From positions 1 through 7,472 of the forward strand of contig JAGRBM010000064.1 in NCBI GenBank assembly GCA_020434085.1: a stretch of 7,472 nt of DNA. The letters are read 5' to 3'. The position numbers and the translations under genes are program-made. Under the pieces are notes generated by a model that did no database searches, was not told the origin of the DNA, and saw only the letters and a program-made list of their open reading frames with translations. This document shows positions 1 through 5,609 of the stretch, piece by piece; position 1 is the first letter of the stretch; each line of letters starts with the position of its first letter. Source of the stretch: Chrysiogenia bacterium (GTDB lineage: Bacteria > JAGRBM01).

Positions 1-202
1 CGAGCACTTCCTTGCAGTCGGCAAACTGCGGCAGGTATTTGGGATGGGCAAAGCTCGTCACCTCGATGAGCGGCACGCCGATCTCGCTGCAGCGATCGAT
101 CATCGCAATCTTCTTCTCGGTCGGCACAAACTCCGGCCGGTTCTGCAGTCCGTCGCGGCAGAAGCACTCACAGATGCGGGCGGTTTTGGGGAAGTTATTC
201 AT
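1..202 (-). CDS. mvaB: HMG-CoA lyase family protein, N-terminal part (runs off left edge)
   Basis: This is the first 67 codons of a DRE-TIM metallolyase of the hydroxymethylglutaryl-CoA lyase family, which cleaves HMG-CoA to acetyl-CoA and acetoacetate in leucine and ketone-body metabolism. The ATG at 202-200 is preceded by AAGGA at good spacing. The translation has the family signature RDGLQN at residues 16-21 (R16 and D17 match the catalytic Arg-Asp pair), then IEVTSF with E47, and PKYLPQ at 54-59. The distance from D17 to E47 (30 residues) equals that in the human enzyme. An oddity is that the usual EVGP before RDG reads E-C-F-C, so cysteines fall at 11, 13 and 15; the glutamate (E12) is kept. 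The start overlaps the stop of the upstream rof-like gene (ATGA at 202-199), implying one transcript with translational coupling. The family is clear; a related acyl-CoA substrate is possible given the variant motif. Confidence 0.85.
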   Translation of the reverse strand, partial: MNNFPKTARICECFCRDGLQNRPEFVPTEKKIAMIDRCSEIGVPLIEVTSFAHPKYLPQFADCKEVL

Positions 203-456
203 GCTGTGTGTCCTTCCATCACCTCAAAATCCCGGATCCGGTCGAGGCGGACCCTTGTCTCCAGGCCCGAGGCCCGGATGCGGTAGCGCAGGAACTCGGC
301 GCCGCTCTCCACCTCGATGTCGAGGGGGTCGACATCCAGGGTGCGGCTGGGCTCGGCGACGGTCTCTTTGAGGCGCAGCCGCAGCGCCTTGCCGGTCACG
401 ATGGCGGCTTCGAGCTGGTCACTGGCCGCGCAGGAGATGGGTTTGTAGTCGCTCAT
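199..456 (-). CDS. rof: Rof-like Rho-binding antiterminator
   Basis: An 85-residue protein close in length to E. coli Rof/YaeO (84 residues), a small Sm-fold-like protein that binds the Rho hexamer and blocks Rho-dependent termination. The N-terminus reads YKPISC followed by D-x-L-E-x-A (residues 4-17), matching the Rof pattern YxPIxC...DxLExA. The middle is a predicted run of beta strands (LRLRLKE, then FLRYRIRA), and the end carries RVRLDRIRDFEV, matching RELRLDKITSF of the E. coli protein. The assignment rests on recalled family sequence, not on a search. The ATG at 456-454 has only a weak ribosome-binding site and sits about 10 nt downstream of a small GC hairpin (467-482). The stop overlaps the start of the HMG-CoA lyase gene by 4 bp, an unusual partner for a transcription factor. 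Whether it acts on Rho here is inferred. Confidence 0.75.
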   Translation of the reverse strand: MSDYKPISCAASDQLEAAIVTGKALRLRLKETVAEPSRTLDVDPLDIEVESGAEFLRYRIRASGLETRVRLDRIRDFEVMEGHTA

Positions 457-466
457 GGCTCAATTC

Positions 467-482
467 GGGGCTGTTTTGCCCC
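467..482 (-). promoter_or_regulatory. small GC hairpin in the rof leader
   Basis: GGGGC at 467-471 is complementary to GCCCC at 478-482 with a six-base loop. In the minus-strand transcript this 5-bp stem ends about 10 nt before the rof start codon, where the ribosome would bind. The adjoining leader (483-505) is also rich in G and C runs, so alternative pairings are likely. A role in limiting rof translation is only a possibility. Confidence 0.3.
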
Positions 483-505
483 GCTGGGGCCCTCAGGGGG
501 CTCCA

Positions 506-537
506 TTTCGTATTTTCCGCACCCTAGTCTATATACT
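506..537 (+). promoter_or_regulatory. candidate promoter for the glycan gene set
   Basis: This is the only AT-rich patch in the divergent intergenic region. TATACT at 532-537 matches five of six positions of a sigma70 -10 box. No good -35 is seen at normal spacing; TTTCGT at 506-511 is the nearest T-rich hexamer and is poor. A start near 544 would give a leader of about 15 nt, enough for the GAGG ribosome-binding site at 548-551. The same AT-rich stretch could also hold the rof promoter on the other strand. The rest of 457-558 shows nothing else beyond GC runs. Confidence 0.3.
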
Positions 538-558
538 TCGCGCAAACGAGGCACCCCC

Positions 559-1296
559 TTGAGCAAGCAGCTATCCATCGTCATCCCCCTCTACAACGAA
601 GAGGAGAACATCCCGGCCCTCCTGGAGGGTCTGGGACGGATTTCGGCTGCGCTCGATGCCCCGCACGAGTGGGTGCTGGTCGACAATGGCTCACGCGATG
701 CCACGGCGCGCCTGCTGGACGAGGCCGCCGCCGGGAGCGACCGGCTGCGGATCGTGAAGGTCGAGGAAAATCAGGGCTACGGCTGGGGCATCATCTCCGG
801 CCTGAGGCAGGCCACCGGCGGGGTGGTCGGCTACCTCGACGGCGACCTGCAGGTCCCGCCCGAGGACGTGCCCGGCATGCTGGGCAAGGTGCTGGAGACG
901 GGCGCGCCGCTGGTTGTCGCGCGGCGCATGAACCGCGGCGACGGGGTGCTGCGCAAGATCCAGAGCATCGTCTTCAACCTGCTCTTCCGCCTGCTCTTCG
1001 GGGTCCGGGTCTCCGACGTCAACGGCAAGCCCAAGTTCATGAGCCGCGAGCTCTACGAGCAAATGGGGCTGGAGTCCCGGGACTGGTTCATCGACGCCGA
1101 GATCCTGATCAAGGCCGCCCGGCTGGGCGTCCAGGCCAGCGAATACGACGTTCACTTCCTCAAGCGCGAGCACGGGGCCAGCCACGTCAATGCCGGGACC
1201 GTGTTTGAATTTCTGGGCAACATGCTCAACTATCGGCTGGGCCGGGCCGGCCAGTTGCCGGCCGCGCAGACCAAGCAAAGAGCAGAACAGTCGTGA
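559..1296 (+). CDS. family 2 glycosyltransferase, polyprenyl-phosphate sugar synthase-like
   Basis: A 245-residue GT-A fold glycosyltransferase. The start is TTG at 559, with GAGG at 548-551 seven bases upstream; this places the conserved SIVIPLYNEEENI at residues 6-18, as expected for the family N-terminus, and longer forms would run into the rof gene on the opposite strand. The nucleotide-binding stretch is LVDNGSRDAT (40-49) and the metal-binding DxD is D94-G-D96 in YLDGDLQ. The later part (LFRLLFG then VSDVNGKPKFMSRE) resembles DPM1-type enzymes, which load a sugar onto dolichyl or undecaprenyl phosphate at the cytoplasmic face. There are no C-terminal membrane helices, unlike CsbB or GtrB, so it is probably soluble or peripheral. 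Its last bases overlap rfbF (GTGA, 1293-1296). The donor and acceptor are not predictable; transfer to a glycan in place of a lipid phosphate remains possible. Confidence 0.88.
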   Translation: MSKQLSIVIPLYNEEENIPALLEGLGRISAALDAPHEWVLVDNGSRDATARLLDEAAAGSDRLRIVKVEENQGYGWGIISGLRQATGGVVGYLDGDLQVPPEDVPGMLGKVLETGAPLVVARRMNRGDGVLRKIQSIVFNLLFRLLFGVRVSDVNGKPKFMSRELYEQMGLESRDWFIDAEILIKAARLGVQASEYDVHFLKREHGASHVNAGTVFEFLGNMLNYRLGRAGQLPAAQTKQRAEQS

Positions 1297-2093
1297 GTGA
1301 CAAAGTACAAGTAGCCATCCTGGCCGGCGGGCTGGGAATGCGCCTTCGCGAGCAGACGGAGTTCCGTCCCAAGCCCATGGTCGAGGTGGCGGGAAAGCCC
1401 ATCCTCTGGCACATCATGAAGAGCTACAGCCACTACGGCTTCAACGACTTCACCGTGTGCCTGGGTTACATGGGCGAGGTTATCAAGGACTATTTCTATC
1501 ACTACGCCATCCGTAGCGCCGACATCCGCGTCCACCTGGGCCAGGAAGACCACCGGGTAGAGATGCTGCGCAAGGCCGATGCCGAGCCCTGGACCGTCTC
1601 GCTTGTCGATACCGGCATGCGCACCATGACGGGCGGGCGCCTCAAGCGCATCGAGCCCTACATCGATGCCGACTATCTGATGGTCACCTACGGCGACGGC
1701 GTGGCGAACGTGAACCTCCAGAAGCTCCTGGAGTTCCACAAGTCCCACGGCAAGGTGGCCACCGTCACGGGCGTGAGCCCCCCGAGCCGCTTCGGCCAGC
1801 TCACCACGGACGAAAACCACATCGTCACCGATTTCAGCGAAAAGCCCGTCATGGGCGACTCGCTCATCAACGGCGGGTTCTTCTGTTTTTCCCTGCCGAA
1901 GTTCTTCGACTACGTGAGCGCCGACGAGGGCTGCGTCTTCGAGCGCGAGCCGCTCGAGAATCTGGCGCGCGACCGCGAGCTGGCGGTCTATGAACACCGC
2001 GACTTCTGGCAGTGCATGGACACCCTGCGGGACGTGCAACTGCTCAACGAGATCTGGAACTCAGGCAACCCGCCCTGGAAGGTTTGGGATTGA
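1293..2093 (+). CDS. rfbF: glucose-1-phosphate cytidylyltransferase (CDP-glucose pyrophosphorylase)
   Basis: A 266-residue nucleotidyltransferase (the family is near 257) that makes CDP-glucose from CTP and glucose 1-phosphate, the entry step to CDP-linked 6-deoxy and 3,6-dideoxy sugars. The sequence follows Salmonella RfbF closely: LAGGLGMRL (10-18) for nucleotide binding, then RPKPMVEV with K27 and [15 protein letters not shown] followed by [16 protein letters not shown] with metal-binding D135; [10 protein letters not shown]; and [10 protein letters not shown] with the second metal-binding aspartate D243. LVDTG with MTGGRLKR separates it from glucose-1-phosphate thymidylyl- or uridylyltransferases. 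The start is GTG at 1293, overlapping the glycosyltransferase stop by four bases, so translation is probably coupled. Its own end overlaps the next gene in the same manner. It is the most secure functional call in the window. Confidence 0.95.
   Translation: MSDKVQVAILAGGLGMRLREQTEFRPKPMVEVAGKPILWHIMKSYSHYGFNDFTVCLGYMGEVIKDYFYHYAIRSADIRVHLGQEDHRVEMLRKADAEPWTVSLVDTGMRTMTGGRLKRIEPYIDADYLMVTYGDGVANVNLQKLLEFHKSHGKVATVTGVSPPSRFGQLTTDENHIVTDFSEKPVMGDSLINGGFFCFSLPKFFDYVSADEGCVFEREPLENLARDRELAVYEHRDFWQCMDTLRDVQLLNEIWNSGNPPWKVWD
2077..2092 (+). promoter_or_regulatory. ribosome-binding site that fixes the TTG start of the dehydratase gene
   Basis: GGAAGG at 2077-2082 lies inside the last codons of rfbF, seven bases before TTG at 2090-2092. 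The TTG overlaps the rfbF stop (TTGA). No ATG or GTG in this frame lies at a better position: the upstream ATG at 2012 is deep in rfbF and lacks such a site. The strong site supports the rare TTG start and translational coupling to rfbF. Confidence 0.7.
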
Positions 2094-3088
2094 GCGCACC
2101 GAAGAAAGAATTCTGGGCCGGCCGCCGCGTGTTCATCACCGGCGCGACGGGACTGTTGGGATCGTGGATGACCGAGCGCCTGGTGGAGCTGGGCGCGGAC
2201 GTGGTTGCGCTGGTGCGCGATCAGGTCGGGCGCTCACACCTGCTCAGTAGCCCCACGGCCAAAGAGATCACCATCGTCAGCGGCGCGCTGGAGGACTACT
2301 TCACCATCGAGCGCGCCCTCAATGAGTATGAGATCGAGACCGTGCTGCATCTTGGCGCCCAGACCATCGTGGGCACCGCCAACCGCAGCCCGCTGGGAAC
2401 CTTCACGAGCAATATCGAGGGAACCTGGAACGTGCTCGAAGCGGCGCGCCGCTCCCCGCTGGTAAAGCGCATCGTCGTCGCTTCTTCGGACAAGGCCTAC
2501 GGCGACCAGCCCGAGCTGCCCTACCTCGAAAACGCGCGCCTGGAAGGCCGTCACCCCTACGACGTCTCCAAGAGCTGCGCCGATCTGATCTGCACGAGTT
2601 ACCACCACACCTACGGACTTCCGGTGTGCATCACCCGCTGCGGCAACCTCTTCGGTGGCGGCGATCTCAACTTCAACCGCATCATTCCGGGAAACATCTT
2701 GAGCGCGCTCAAGGGCGAGGCCCCGGTCATTCGCAGCGACGGTTCCTTTACCCGCGACTACTTCTACGTGCGCGATGCCGTCGACGCCTACCTGCACCTG
2801 GCAGAGCAGATGGACCGCGAGGAAGTTCGCGGACAGGCCTTCAACTTCAGCAACGAACGCCCGATGACCGTTCTCGAAATCACCGACATGGTGCTCGAGG
2901 TCATGGGCAAGAAAGACCTCAAGCCCAACGTGCTGGGCGAGGCCAAGAACGAAATTCAGCACCAGTATCTGAGCGCGCAGAAAGCCCGCGACCTGCTCGA
3001 ATGGACGCCCGCCTGGAGCCCCGAAAAGGGCCTTGGCGAGACCGTCGAGTGGTACCGCCAGTGGGCAAAGGACGCGCGTCTGATCTGA
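2090..3088 (+). CDS. rfbG: CDP-glucose 4,6-dehydratase-like extended SDR
   Basis: A 332-residue extended short-chain dehydrogenase/reductase. [19 protein letters not shown] has the NAD-binding GxxGxxG at G18, G21 and G24 and closely resembles the RfbG N-terminus (FWxGKRVFVTG...GSW). The catalytic region reads SSDKAYG at 132-138, with Y157-x-x-x-K161. The Asp-Lys pair (D134, K135) after Ser is the form seen in CDP-glucose 4,6-dehydratases, where Lys replaces the Glu of Rml[19 protein letters not shown] further matches the RAGNVIGGGD...RLIPD signature. The expected reaction is CDP-glucose to CDP-4-keto-6-deoxyglucose using bound NAD, directly after RfbF. It is about 25 residues shorter than Salmonella RfbG, mostly within loops. 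The TTG start is supported by GGAAGG in the end of rfbF and a TTGA overlap. A different 4,6-dehydratase or epimerase activity is less likely given the neighbour. Confidence 0.82.
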   Translation: MSAPKKEFWAGRRVFITGATGLLGSWMTERLVELGADVVALVRDQVGRSHLLSSPTAKEITIVSGALEDYFTIERALNEYEIETVLHLGAQTIVGTANRSPLGTFTSNIEGTWNVLEAARRSPLVKRIVVASSDKAYGDQPELPYLENARLEGRHPYDVSKSCADLICTSYHHTYGLPVCITRCGNLFGGGDLNFNRIIPGNILSALKGEAPVIRSDGSFTRDYFYVRDAVDAYLHLAEQMDREEVRGQAFNFSNERPMTVLEITDMVLEVMGKKDLKPNVLGEAKNEIQHQYLSAQKARDLLEWTPAWSPEKGLGETVEWYRQWAKDARLI

Positions 3089-3097
3089 TTCGATCTC

Positions 3098-3130
3098 CCG
3101 AAGCTTGCGCGCCACCGGGCGCAGCTTCGG
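3098..3130 (+). other. long near-perfect inverted repeat between the two SDR genes
   Basis: CCGAAGCT (3098-3105) plus GCGC (3107-3110) pairs with GCGC (3119-3122) plus AGCTTCGG (3123-3130). This gives a 12-bp stem with one bulged T (3106) and an eight-base loop. It fills the 60-bp gap between the dehydratase stop and the next ATG. Only three T residues follow (3140-3142), so it is not a classical Rho-independent terminator. It could slow polymerase, protect or mark an mRNA 3' end, or modulate expression of the downstream genes. Confidence 0.6.
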
Positions 3131-3148
3131 CGACGAGCCTTTGATCCC

Positions 3149-4114
3149 ATGACCAACGGAACCCTGCAACTCGAAGACTTCCGGGACAAGCGCGTCCTGG
3201 TCACCGGCGCCGCCGGCTTTGTCGGTCGCCATTTGATCGAGCGCCTGCGCGAGCTCGGTTCCGTCGTCTGCGCCCTCGACCGGCCCGGCACGAGGTTTCC
3301 CGCCGAGTGGGAAGGCGTGCAATGCGAGGGCATCGACCTGAGCAAGCCCACCCTGACCACGAAGGCGATCAAGGACTTTGCGCCCGAGATCATCCTGCAC
3401 CTGGCGGCGATGATCGACGTCGCGCGCGCCTGGGACAACCTGCGCAAGGCGATGACCGCCAACATCGTAACAAGCGTCAACGTGCTCGAAGCGGCCGGAG
3501 CCCTGGAGCCCGCGCCGCGCGTCGTGCTGCTCGGCACTTCCGAGGAATACGGCGACCAGATCGCGCCCTTCAACGAGAAAATGCAGGTTCGCCCGGTGAG
3601 CCCCTATTCGTGGAGCAAGACGGCCATCACCCACCTGGCCGGCATGGCCTGGCGCACCTTCGGCTTACCCACCGTGGTGCTGCGCCCGTTCCTGGTCTAC
3701 GGCCCCTCGCAGCCGCCGGGTCTGCTGCTTCCCTCGCTGATTCGCGCGCTCCTGGCCGGTGAGGAATTCGAGATGACCGCCGGGGAGCAGTCCCGCGATT
3801 TTGTACACGTCCACGACGTGGTCGATGCCATCCTGCGCGCGGGCCTTGCCGAGCGCGCCGTGGGCGAGATCATCAACGTCTGCTCGGGTCGCGAGGTGCA
3901 GGTGCGCGAAGTGGCCCTGATGATCGCCCGCGAGCTGCAGGCCGAGGAGCTGCTCAAGCTGGGCGCCCTGCCCTATCGCAAGGGCGAGGCCATGCGCTTT
4001 GTCGGTGACCCCCACCGCGCCCGCACCCTGCTGGGATTTTCGGCCGAGACACGCCTCGAAGACGGCATCGCCCAGACCATCGCCTGGTATCGCGTGCAGG
4101 CCGGCGAGGGCTAG
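3149..4114 (+). CDS. extended SDR, nucleotide-sugar epimerase/dehydratase/reductase
   Basis: A 321-residue NAD(P)-dependent extended SDR. RVLVTGAAGFVG (15-26) gives the Rossmann GxxGxxG; LHLAAMIDV follows the second strand; TSEEYG at 130-135 and Y153-SWS-K157 form the active site; RPFLVYGP and GEQSRDFVHVHDVVDA are typical sugar-binding and C-terminal signatures. The Thr-x-Glu arrangement (T130, E132) is like that of GDP-mannose 4,6-dehydratase and UDP-glucuronate decarboxylase, whereas GEQSRDFVHVHDV and the LGALPYR...E segment also resemble CDP-abequose or paratose synthases (RfbJ/RfbS). Placed after RfbF and RfbG, it most likely acts on CDP-4-keto-6-deoxyglucose or its product by reduction or epimerization. 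The exact reaction cannot be read from the sequence. The ATG at 3149 has a weak ribosome-binding site (GAG at 3135-3137, 11 bases away), and no better start precedes the glycine-rich loop. Confidence 0.85.
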   Translation: MTNGTLQLEDFRDKRVLVTGAAGFVGRHLIERLRELGSVVCALDRPGTRFPAEWEGVQCEGIDLSKPTLTTKAIKDFAPEIILHLAAMIDVARAWDNLRKAMTANIVTSVNVLEAAGALEPAPRVVLLGTSEEYGDQIAPFNEKMQVRPVSPYSWSKTAITHLAGMAWRTFGLPTVVLRPFLVYGPSQPPGLLLPSLIRALLAGEEFEMTAGEQSRDFVHVHDVVDAILRAGLAERAVGEIINVCSGREVQVREVALMIARELQAEELLKLGALPYRKGEAMRFVGDPHRARTLLGFSAETRLEDGIAQTIAWYRVQAGEG

Positions 4115-4124
4115 GCCCGCCTGC

Positions 4125-4154
4125 TTGACCCCTCCGGAAGGCCGCAACCATACT
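4125..4154 (+). promoter_or_regulatory. candidate internal sigma70-like promoter
   Basis: TTGACC at 4125-4130 (five of six to the -35 consensus) and CATACT at 4149-4154 (four of six to the -10) are separated by 18 bases. They lie in the 72-bp gap before the methyltransferase gene. A start near 4161 would give a leader of about 26 nt. Directly downstream, CCGGG (4155-4159) can pair with CCCGG (4168-4172). It could drive the methyltransferase and membrane-protein genes apart from the upstream set. Chance matches are possible. Confidence 0.4.
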
Positions 4155-4186
4155 CCGGGCCGCCGGACCCGGCTCCGGCCTCACTC

Positions 4187-5599
4187 ATGGAAGAAGCACT
4201 CGTCAAAAGCATCCGCGCCGTGGAGCCCAAACACTGGTGGTTTCAGGCGCGCCGCACCATTGCCCGCGAGGTCATCCGCACCCAGGTGATCCCCGCGCTG
4301 GGGCTCGGCAGCCGCCCGCCCCGCATCCTGGACGCAGGCGCCGGCACCGGCTTCATGGCCGAGTCGCTCGCCGATTTCGGGGACGTCGATGCCCTGGAAT
4401 TCGATGCCACTTCGCTCGAAGCGTTACGCACCCGTCGCGGCGTGAACGTGGTGGAGGGAATGCTGCCCGCCGAGAAGATCGCCGACGGAACCTATGATCT
4501 GGTGACCTCCTTCGACGTTCTCGAACACATCGAGGAGGACGCCGCCGCCCTTCGCGAGATGGGCCGCGTGCTCCGTCCCGGCGGGCTGGTACTCGTCACC
4601 GTGCCGGCGCACCCCTATCTGTGGTCGCAGCACGATGAGGCCAATGACCACTTCCGGCGCTACCGCGCGGGCGAATTCCGCCAGAAAGCGGCCGCCTCGG
4701 GAATGCGGCTCGAGTATTTCTCCCCGCATCTCTCGGTCCTCTTCCCGCTCTTCCTGCTGCAGCGTCTGCTTCACCAGATATTCCCCCCGCGCGAGGCCGC
4801 CACCGTGGTGAGCCGCCCCCCGGCTGTGCTCAACTGGCTGTTCTACGTGCTCTACGCCGTTGAGGGCTCGCTGCTTCGCCGCCGCGTGCACCTGCCCTTT
4901 GGCGCTTCCTACATTGCGCTTCTTCGAAAACCACTGGAGAATGAAAAGATGGTAGAGACGGCCGAAGCCCCCCGCGAGCTCGCCTCCTGGGATCCGCGCC
5001 GCGTGCTGGCGATCCCGAAGATGTATTCGCTCTTTCGCGCCATGGTGACCGGCACCCAGGAGCACGTGATTTTTGCCAAAGAATACGTTCGCGCCAAAGA
5101 GGGCGACCGCGTCCTCGATATCGGCTGCGGCCCGGCCGACCTGCTGGGCGATCTGCCGGAAAAAATCGAGTACGTCGGCTTCGACATGAGCGCCGAGTAC
5201 ATCGAATCGGCAAAGGCCCGCTGGGGAGAGCGCGGCACGTTCACCTGCAAGCGCGTCGACGATGCGATGATTGAAGAGCTCGGCGCGGGCAGCTTCGACA
5301 TCGTACTGGCCCACGGCCTGCTCCATCACCTGGACGACAAGGAGGCAGTGGCCTTCTTCGCCCTGGCCAAGAGCGCGCTCAAGCCCGGTGGCCGCCTGGT
5401 CACACTCGACGGCTGCTACGTCCCCGATCAGTCAAGTGCGGCGCGCTACCTGCTCTCGAAAGATCGCGGCAACTACGTGCGCGACCGTGAGAGCTATTTC
5501 AAGCTTGCGGCGGAAGTCTTTGACAACGTCGAGGACGACATCCGCCACGACATGTACCGAATTCCCTACACCCTGATCCTGCTGCAGTGCCACGCCTGA
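4187..5599 (+). CDS. fused protein with two SAM-dependent methyltransferase domains
   Basis: A 470-residue protein with two separate class I methyltransferase domains. Domain 1 (about 1-250) opens with the HWWFQARR motif at 16-23, has motif I ILDAGAGTG (47-55), YDLVTSFDVLEHIEED (103-118) and the PAHPYLWSQHDE...FRRY signature common in methyltransferases beside glycosyltransferases. Hydrophobic stretches (LSVLFPLFLLQRLL, LNWLFYVLY) suggest membrane contact. Its last residues (SYIALLRKP) look like the normal end of that family. Domain 2 (about 280-470) has motif I VLDIGCG (309-315), VGFDMSAEYIESA, LAHGLLHHLDD (374-384) and LKPGGRLVTLDG. The two are not recent duplicates of one another. Met255 lies at the joint behind a good ribosome-binding site. 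The ATG at 4187 has no clear ribosome-binding site. Substrates are unknown; a sugar or lipid-linked glycan is suggested by the neighbours. Confidence 0.85.
   Translation: MEEALVKSIRAVEPKHWWFQARRTIAREVIRTQVIPALGLGSRPPRILDAGAGTGFMAESLADFGDVDALEFDATSLEALRTRRGVNVVEGMLPAEKIADGTYDLVTSFDVLEHIEEDAAALREMGRVLRPGGLVLVTVPAHPYLWSQHDEANDHFRRYRAGEFRQKAAASGMRLEYFSPHLSVLFPLFLLQRLLHQIFPPREAATVVSRPPAVLNWLFYVLYAVEGSLLRRRVHLPFGASYIALLRKPLENEKMVETAEAPRELASWDPRRVLAIPKMYSLFRAMVTGTQEHVIFAKEYVRAKEGDRVLDIGCGPADLLGDLPEKIEYVGFDMSAEYIESAKARWGERGTFTCKRVDDAMIEELGAGSFDIVLAHGLLHHLDDKEAVAFFALAKSALKPGGRLVTLDGCYVPDQSSAARYLLSKDRGNYVRDRESYFKLAAEVFDNVEDDIRHDMYRIPYTLILLQCHA
4936..4951 (+). promoter_or_regulatory. ribosome-binding site and possible internal start between the two methyltransferase domains
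   Basis: GGAGA at 4936-4940 lies nine bases (from GGAG) before an in-frame ATG at 4949-4951 (Met255). This site is stronger than the one at the annotated gene start and falls exactly at the linker. Initiation here would give a free second methyltransferase of 216 residues. A TGA at 4942-4944, one frame off, would end domain 1 just before this ATG if the reading frame differed by one base. Confidence 0.4.
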
Positions 5600-5609
5600 G
5601 AGGGCGCCC

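Noticed and set aside
208-558. 117-codon upstream extension of the glycosyltransferase to an ATG at 208
   Set aside because: The added residues are antisense to the rof-like gene and have no GT2 similarity; TTG at 559 with GAGG upstream fits the family start.
1230-2039. 269-codon open frame antisense to rfbF
   Set aside because: Shadow of a strongly conserved gene; composition rich in His, Val and Ala and no recognisable motif.
2429-2445. 17-base sequence repeated exactly at 3479-3495
   Set aside because: It encodes the shared NVLEA motif at the same place in the two SDR genes, so common ancestry and codon preference explain it better than a mobile or regulatory repeat.
3098-3142. Rho-independent terminator after rfbG
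   Set aside because: The stem is strong but only three T residues follow, ten bases later, and the next gene continues the same pathway.
2234-3634. 466-codon open frame on the minus strand across both SDR genes
   Set aside because: It lies antisense to two clearly homologous SDR genes and its translation shows no recognisable family; long antisense frames are expected in GC-rich DNA.
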